A stretch of DNA of 64,000 nucleotides from Paracoccus cavernae (lineage in GTDB: Bacteria; Pseudomonadota; Alphaproteobacteria; Rhodobacterales; Rhodobacteraceae), in contig JAUFRC010000001.1 of the NCBI GenBank assembly GCA_030410095.1, forward strand, positions 260,501 through 324,500, written 5' to 3'. Below, one piece after another: positions 59,484 through 64,000 of the stretch (within the stretch, counting starts at the first letter, position 1; each line of letters begins with the position of its first letter). The notes below the pieces were generated by a model, which was not told the origin of the DNA, made no database searches, and worked only from the letters and a program-made list of their open reading frames with translations. Made by a program: the position numbers and the translations under genes.

Positions 59484-59521
59484 ATGTCACGTATCCGGAG
59501 ATTTCATCCCCGTTGCCTCGC

Positions 59522-60425
59522 TTAACCCTGATCGGGGATCATCATGCCCTTTTCCTGCGCCAGAACCCGCATCCGGTCCTGAAGCTTTTCAAAGGCGCGC
59601 ACCTCGATCTGGCGGATCCGCTCGCGCGAGACGCCGTAACGCTCCGAGATCCTCGAGCGTCATCGGATCATCGCGCAGGCGACGCTCCATCAGGATGTCC
59701 TTTTCGCGATCGTTGAGCGCATCCATCGAGGCGATCAACATGGCGCGGCGGGTCTCCAGCTCGTCGACTTCGGCGAAGTTGCCCGCCTGGTCGGCATTCT
59801 CGTCCTCGAGCCAATCTTGCCATTGCGCGGCGGATTCGCCCTCGCCCGAGCCGACGGTCGCGTTGAGCGAGGCGTCCGATCCGGCAAGGCGGCGGTTCAT
59901 GTCGATGACTTCGCGCTCGGTGACGTTCAGGTCCTTGGCGATTTGCGCGACGTTTTCGGGACGAAGATCGCCTTCCTCCAGCGCGCCGAGTTTCGCCTTG
60001 GCCTTGCGCAGGTTGAAAAACAGCTTCTTCTGCGCCGAGGTCGTGCCCATTTTCACCAGCGACCACGAGCGCAGGATATATTCCTGGATCGAGGCGCGGA
60101 TCCACCACATCGCATAGGTCGCGAGGCGGAAGCCCTTTTCGGGGTCGAAGCGTTTGACCGCCTGCATCAGGCCGACGTTGGCCTCCGAGATGACCTCGGC
60201 CTGCGGCAGGCCGTAACCGCGATAACCCATCGCGATTTTGGCCGCCAGACGCAGGTGGCTGGTGACGAGTCTCTGCGCGGCCTCGGGGTCCTCGTGGTCG
60301 ACCCAGGCCTTTGCGAGCATATATTCTTCTTCCGGCTCAAGCAGCGGGAACTTGCGGATTTCCTGCAAGTAGCGGTTGAGACCCTGTTCGGGGCTGGGAG
60401 CCGGAAGTGACGTGTAATTGGCCAT
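59522..60425 (-). CDS. rpoH: RNA polymerase sigma-32 factor
   Basis: About 301 aa. It is the heat-shock sigma factor. Region 2 has SHLRLAAKIAMGYRGYGLPQ (RpoH box area), EANVGLMQAVKRFDPEKGFR and YAMWWIRASIQEYILRSWSL; region 4 has DREKDILMERRL and the helix-turn-helix SERYGVSRERIRQIEVRAFE. Two bases (TC of a TCTC repeat) are missing near 59656, between TLEDL and SERYG. Alphaproteobacteria often carry more than one RpoH; which paralogue this is cannot be told. rluD lies directly upstream on the same strand. Confidence 0.95.
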
Positions 60426-60519
60426 TCAAAATTCCCTGATCCCGCGTCATCGCGGTTTGCCTAAGTAACGCGCATCGGGCCTGCGGAGTTCCGGTCTGTC
60501 GCTTTCGTGACCCCCGTCC

Positions 60520-61535
60520 TCAGCCGCGCATGATGTCGAGCAATTGTGCCATATCTTCAGGCAGTTCGCTCTCGAAGGACAGTAACTCTCCGGTGACCGG
60601 ATGGAGGAAGCCCAGATGGGCGGCATGGAGCGCCTGCCGCGGGAAGGCCGCAACCGCCGCGACCGCCTCGGGGCGAAGGCCTTGGGCGAGAGTTTGCGGT
60701 TGCCGCCATAGGTCGGATCGCCGATCAGCCCCAGTCCGGCATAGGTCATATGGACGCGGATCTGGTGCGTCCGGCCGGTTTCCAGACGACATTCGACCAG
60801 CATCGCACCGGCGGGATTGCCGAAGCTTTCGATCAGCCGTGCGCGGGTGACCGCATGGCGGCCATGCACGAAGCTGACCGCCTGACGCTGGCGGTCGGTC
60901 GGATGGCGGCCGAGCAGCGAGGTGATTTTCAGTACGCCGCCCGGTTCGAAATTCGTGCCTTTGAGCCCCGAGATGCGCGGATCGGCGCGGTCGAGCACGC
61001 CGTAAGCCAGCGCGAGATAACGGCGTGAAGCGCTGTGGTCCTCGAATTGCTTGGCAAGGCCGTGATGGGCGCGGTCGGTTTTCGCGACGACCAAAAGCCC
61101 GGAGGTTTCCTTGTCGATGCGGTGGACGATGCCGGGCCGTGCGGCGCCGCCGATCCCCGAAAGGCTGCCCGCACAATGGGCCAGAAGCGCATTGACCAGC
61201 GTCCCCGAGGGGCTGCCCGGGGCGGGATGGACCACCATGCCCGCAGGCTTGTCGATCACGATCAGCTCGTCGTCCTCGTAGACGATGTCGAGCGCGATCG
61301 ACTCGGGCTGGGCGTCGATCGGGGCGGGCTCGCCCATCGTGATCACATAATCGCCGGCCAAAGCCTTGGCCTTGCCGTCTCCGATCACGCCTTCCGGTCC
61401 GCTGACCGCGCCTTCGGCGATCAGTTTGGCGAGGCGCGAGCGCGAAAGCGCGGCTTCCTCTGGCGCGGCGGCGGCAAGCGCCTTATCAAGCCTATCGGTC
61501 GTGCCGTCGGGCAGGGTGATGATGAGGTCGGGCAT
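60520..61535 (-). CDS. rluD: 23S rRNA pseudouridine synthase, RluA/RluD family
   Basis: About 338 aa. An N-terminal S4 RNA-binding domain (RLDKALAAAAPEEAALSRSR) is followed by the pseudouridine synthase domain: IVIDKPAGMVVHPAPGSPSG, VHRIDKETSGLLVVAK (catalytic Asp) and LETGRTHQIRVHM. RluD modifies helix 69 of 23S rRNA; assignment to RluD, not RluC, rests on length and on the rpoH neighbourhood seen in this group. One C is lost near 60677. Its ATG overlaps that of the divergent DUF6476 gene. Confidence 0.88.
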
Positions 61536-61839
61536 GTCTGGAAAATTCGCGAATGAGAACGGGGCAGAGGGCGATGTGCCGATGGTGCGCTATTTGCGCG
61601 CGCTCGTCACGGGTTTGGCGGTGGTCATGGGGCTCGGCATTCTGGCAATCGTCGCGATCTTGTGGTTGAGGCTGGGCGCCGCGCCGCTGCCGACGCTTCC
61701 CGATACGATCACATTGCCCCAAGGCGCAACCGCCGAAGCGGTGACTTTCGCCCGCAACTGGATCGTTGTGGTGACACAAAACGGCGAGATCCTGCTTTAC
61801 GACCAAGCCGGCACATTGCGCGACCAGCTTTCGCCCTGA
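61534..61839 (+). CDS. DUF6476 membrane protein
   Basis: 101 aa and intact. One transmembrane helix ([20 protein letters not shown]) is followed by a small periplasmic domain: [20 protein letters not shown] and [20 protein letters not shown]. It is a Rhodobacterales family of unknown function. The start codon lies across the start of divergent rluD, so the two genes share almost no spacer; an inner ATG at MVRYLRAL is an alternative. Confidence 0.75.
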   Translation: MSGKFANENGAEGDVPMVRYLRALVTGLAVVMGLGILAIVAILWLRLGAAPLPTLPDTITLPQGATAEAVTFARNWIVVVTQNGEILLYDQAGTLRDQLSP

Positions 61840-61861
61840 TTGCTGCGCACGACGCCATAAC

Positions 61862-61884
61862 GCGGCCCCGCATGCCGGGGCCGC
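61862..61884. terminator. Hairpin between DUF6476 gene and ubiK
   Basis: Perfect 9-bp stem GCGGCCCCG / CGGGGCCGC with loop CATGC between two convergent genes. There is no T-run, so rho-independent action is only partly supported. Confidence 0.5.
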
Positions 61885-61909
61885 AAAGGATTGCGGCGGG
61901 CAAAGCGCC

Positions 61910-62156
61910 TCAGGCGCCGGTTTTGCCCTCGAGCGCATCGAGACGCGCGCAATTCGGCGTTTTCGGTCCGTGCCTTGATCGCCATTTCGCGAACCGCTTC
62001 GAATTCGTCGCGGGTGACAAAGTCGCGGTCGGCAAGCCAGCGGTCGATCCAGCCGTTGAATGCGGTCTGGGCCTCGTCTTTCGCGCCCTGAGCCACGCCC
62101 ACGGCATTGGTCATCAACTTGCTGAGATCGTCGAAAATACGGTTGGGTGCAGACAT
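61910..62156 (-). CDS. ubiK: Ubiquinone biosynthesis accessory factor UbiK
   Basis: About 82 aa. It belongs to the BMFP/YqiC family, short coiled-coil proteins that assist the Ubi complex at the membrane. [40 protein letters not shown] and the coiled-coil end [14 protein letters not shown] are typical. About two bases (one CG unit) are missing near 61945 before the end. It is close to lgt but on the other strand. Confidence 0.85.
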
Positions 62157-62295
62157 GGGTGGCCTTTCGGATCTGGGTCTAGTTCTATATGGCCCTCTCG
62201 GGGGCGGGTTCAATGTCCCTCGGTTGGTCGCGTGGCCTGTCCGCGCAACATGCCCCGACACCGCACCAGACAGCCGCAGGCGAGACGAGGACCCC

Positions 62296-63176
62296 ATGAT
62301 CCCCTTTCCCAATATCGCGCCCGAGATTTTCACCATCCATCTCTTCGGTCAGGATTTCTCGTTGCGCTGGTATGCCTTGGCCTATCTGGTCGGGTTGCTG
62401 GCCGGCTGGTGGATCATCGTCCAGCTGATGAAGCGCCCCGCGCTTTGGGCGGCAGCGCGCCGATGGCGCCGGGCAAGGTCGAGGAGCTTCTGACCTGGGT
62501 GATCGTCGGCGTGATCCTTGGCGGGCGACTGGGCTTCGTGCTCTTTTACGATCTCGGTTTCTACCTCGCCAATCCTGCCCAGATCATCCGCGTCGATCAG
62601 GGCGGCATGTCCTTTCACGGCGGTTTTCTGGGCGTCGTGCTGGCGTCCTGGGTGTTTTGCCGCAAGAACGGCATCCCCGCGCTGCGGCTGGCGGATGCTT
62701 TGGCGGTGGCGACGCCGGTGGGGCTGGGCCTCGGGCGGGTCGCGAATTTCATCAATGCCGAGCTGTGGGGCCGTCCGACCGATCTGCCTTGGGGCGTGAT
62801 CTTTCCGGGCGAGGCCGCGCAGAACTGCCCCGGTGTCGAAGGGCTTTGCGCACGCCATCCGAGCCAGCTTTACGAGGCGGGGCTGGAGGGCATCCTGCTC
62901 GGCTTGATCTTGCTGGTGCTGGTGCGCTCGGGCGGCCTTAAACGGCCGGGCCTCGCCTTGGGGATCTTTGTCGCGGGCTACGGCATCAGCCGGTTCATCG
63001 TCGAATTCTTCCGTCAGGCCGATGCGCGCTTCATCACGCCGGACAATCCATTGGGCCATGTTCTGGGCGGTCCCGTCTGGGGGATCACCCGCGGACAGGA
63101 GCTGTCTTTGCCGATGATCCTGATCGGTCTGGGCTTCGTGATCTACGCCCTGCGCCGTCCGCCCGTGAGCGGCTGA
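62296..63176 (+). CDS. lgt: Prolipoprotein diacylglyceryl transferase
   Basis: About 293 aa. This inner-membrane enzyme adds diacylglycerol to the lipobox Cys of prelipoproteins, such as those at 18209 and 33331. It has seven hydrophobic segments, with [15 protein letters not shown], the Lgt signature [32 protein letters not shown] and the end motif [16 protein letters not shown]. One G is lost near 62447. ATG 62296 begins [13 protein letters not shown] as expected. Confidence 0.94.
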
Positions 63177-63188
63177 GGGCCGCGCCCG

Positions 63189-64000
63189 ATGACCGGCGAG
63201 GCACCCCGTACGAGCACGCCGCTTGCGCGGCTGATCGCGGCGCAGATCCGCGCCTCCGGGCCGCTGCGGCTTGACGAATACATGCAGCTTTGCCTGCTTC
63301 ATCCCGAATACGGCTATTACGCGACGCGCGACCCATTCGGCGCGGCGGGGATTTCACGACCGCGCCCGAGATCAGCCAGATGTTCGGCGAGATGATCGGG
63401 CTGGCGCTGGCACAGGCCTGGCTTGATCAAGGCAGCCCCGCGCCCTTCACTCTGGCCGAGATCGGGCCGGGGCGCGGCACCCTGATGGCCGATATCCTGC
63501 GCACGATCAAAATCGTGCCCGGCATGGCGGCGGCGGCAGAGGTCGTGCTGATCGAGGCCTCGCCCCATCTGCGCGAGGTCCAGCGTGCGAAGCTGGGCGC
63601 GATCCGCCATCTCGAGCACGTCGACCAATTGCCCGAACAGCCGCTGTTTCTGGTCGCGAACGAGTTTTTCGACGCTTTGCCCATTCGCCAGTTCCAGCGC
63701 ACGACCGAGGGCTGGGCCGAGCGCATCATCGCGCTGGACGGGGCAGGGCGGCTCGCGATGGGACTTGGCGCGCCGCAGGCGGGCGAACCCGCGCCTTTGG
63801 GCGAGATCCGCGAGATCTGCCCCGCCGCCCCCGCGATTGCGGCAGGGATCGGCGCGCGTATCGCCGCGCATGGCGGCGCGGCAATCCTGATCGATTACGG
63901 CAACTGGCGCGGGCGGGGAGACAGCTTTCAGGCACTCCGCCGCCACCAGCCCGACGACCCGCTGGCCCATCCCGGCGAGGCTGATCTGACCGCCCATGTC
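63189..64000 (+). CDS. MidA/NDUFAF7-type SAM-dependent methyltransferase (partial)
   Basis: The 3' end is outside the window; about 270 residues are visible. N-terminal signature: DEYMQLCLLHPEYGYYATRD and PFGAAGDFTTAPEISQMFGE. The SAM-binding site is EIGPGRGTLMADILR, followed by LVANEFFDALPIRQF. In mitochondria the homologue NDUFAF7 dimethylates an Arg of the NuoD-equivalent subunit and is needed to build complex I; a like role here is inferred from family only. One G is lost near 63350. It begins 12 bp after lgt, a common alphaproteobacterial pairing. Confidence 0.88.

Larger units (their letters stand above)
59129..59521. other. 393-bp gap between rpoH and the membrane-protein gene
   Basis: No supported gene. 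It contains the rpoH terminator and a 17-bp direct repeat. Open frames exist on both strands but lack any recognisable domain. Confidence 0.5.

Noticed and set aside
59149..60117. A plus-strand frame crossing the gap and rpoH antisense
   Set aside because: Most of it is antisense to rpoH; the part in the gap has no recognisable sequence.

Overview
The window is about 64 kb of GC-rich chromosomal DNA from an alphaproteobacterium, almost certainly a member of the Rhodobacterales (Paracoccus/Rhodobacter/Thioclava-like). The evidence is a 14-gene nuo operon broken up by the small extra reading frames typical of that order (DUF5333, DUF5337, a helix-hairpin-helix membrane protein), Rhodobacterales-type small families (DUF1127, DUF2842, DUF924, DUF6476), an alphaproteobacterial LexA box (GTTC-N7-GTTC) before uvrA, and the rluD/rpoH neighbourhood. 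No tRNA, rRNA, phage, transposase, integron or CRISPR array was seen. The content is core metabolism throughout.

Layout. 1-5.8 kb: 3' end of alaS, a class II glutamine amidotransferase, a DUF1127 protein, an AhpD-like protein with a Tat-exported cyclase, purA, DUF2842 and thiamine diphosphokinase. 5.9-8.4 kb: an FAD amine oxidoreductase and an M20 amidohydrolase. 8.5-13 kb, minus strand: queA, an MFS transporter, DUF924 and lpdA as one unit. 13-18.1 kb: bfd/bfr iron storage, gph, and glmU-glmS (amino-sugar synthesis). 18.2-23.7 kb: a lipoprotein, moaA, a GFA-fold protein, uvrA and DUF4260. 24-42.4 kb: nuoA-N (complex I) with eight accessory reading frames. 42.4-47.8 kb: birA-coaX-rnj, trmB and aroA. 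47.9-52.2 kb, minus strand: prpE and maeB (propionate and malate metabolism). 52.4-56.9 kb: cdd-deoA-deoB-add-upp, a nucleoside salvage operon. 56.9-64 kb: a SPOR protein, a membrane protein, rpoH, rluD, DUF6476, ubiK, lgt and the start of a MidA/NDUFAF7-type methyltransferase.

The most important caution concerns data quality. About 70 positions, spread over some 36 genes, have lost one or two bases. Most lie in short G or C runs, some in CG or TC dinucleotide repeats. Genes essential in any respiring cell (glmS, glmU, rpoH, nuoD/E/F/G/H/L, rnj, lgt) are split by these losses, but each reading frame resumes at once with conserved sequence. I treat these as sequence or assembly errors, not pseudogenes, and annotate each gene across its breaks. 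Break positions are approximate.

I found no new defence, secretion or biosynthetic system. The points most worth a second look are the accessory proteins inside the nuo operon, an Ala/Glu-rich insert in NuoL, the probable leaderless moaA transcript, the LexA site at uvrA, a recurrent GGTATTT...GAAG intergenic motif, and a 17-bp direct repeat near rpoH.
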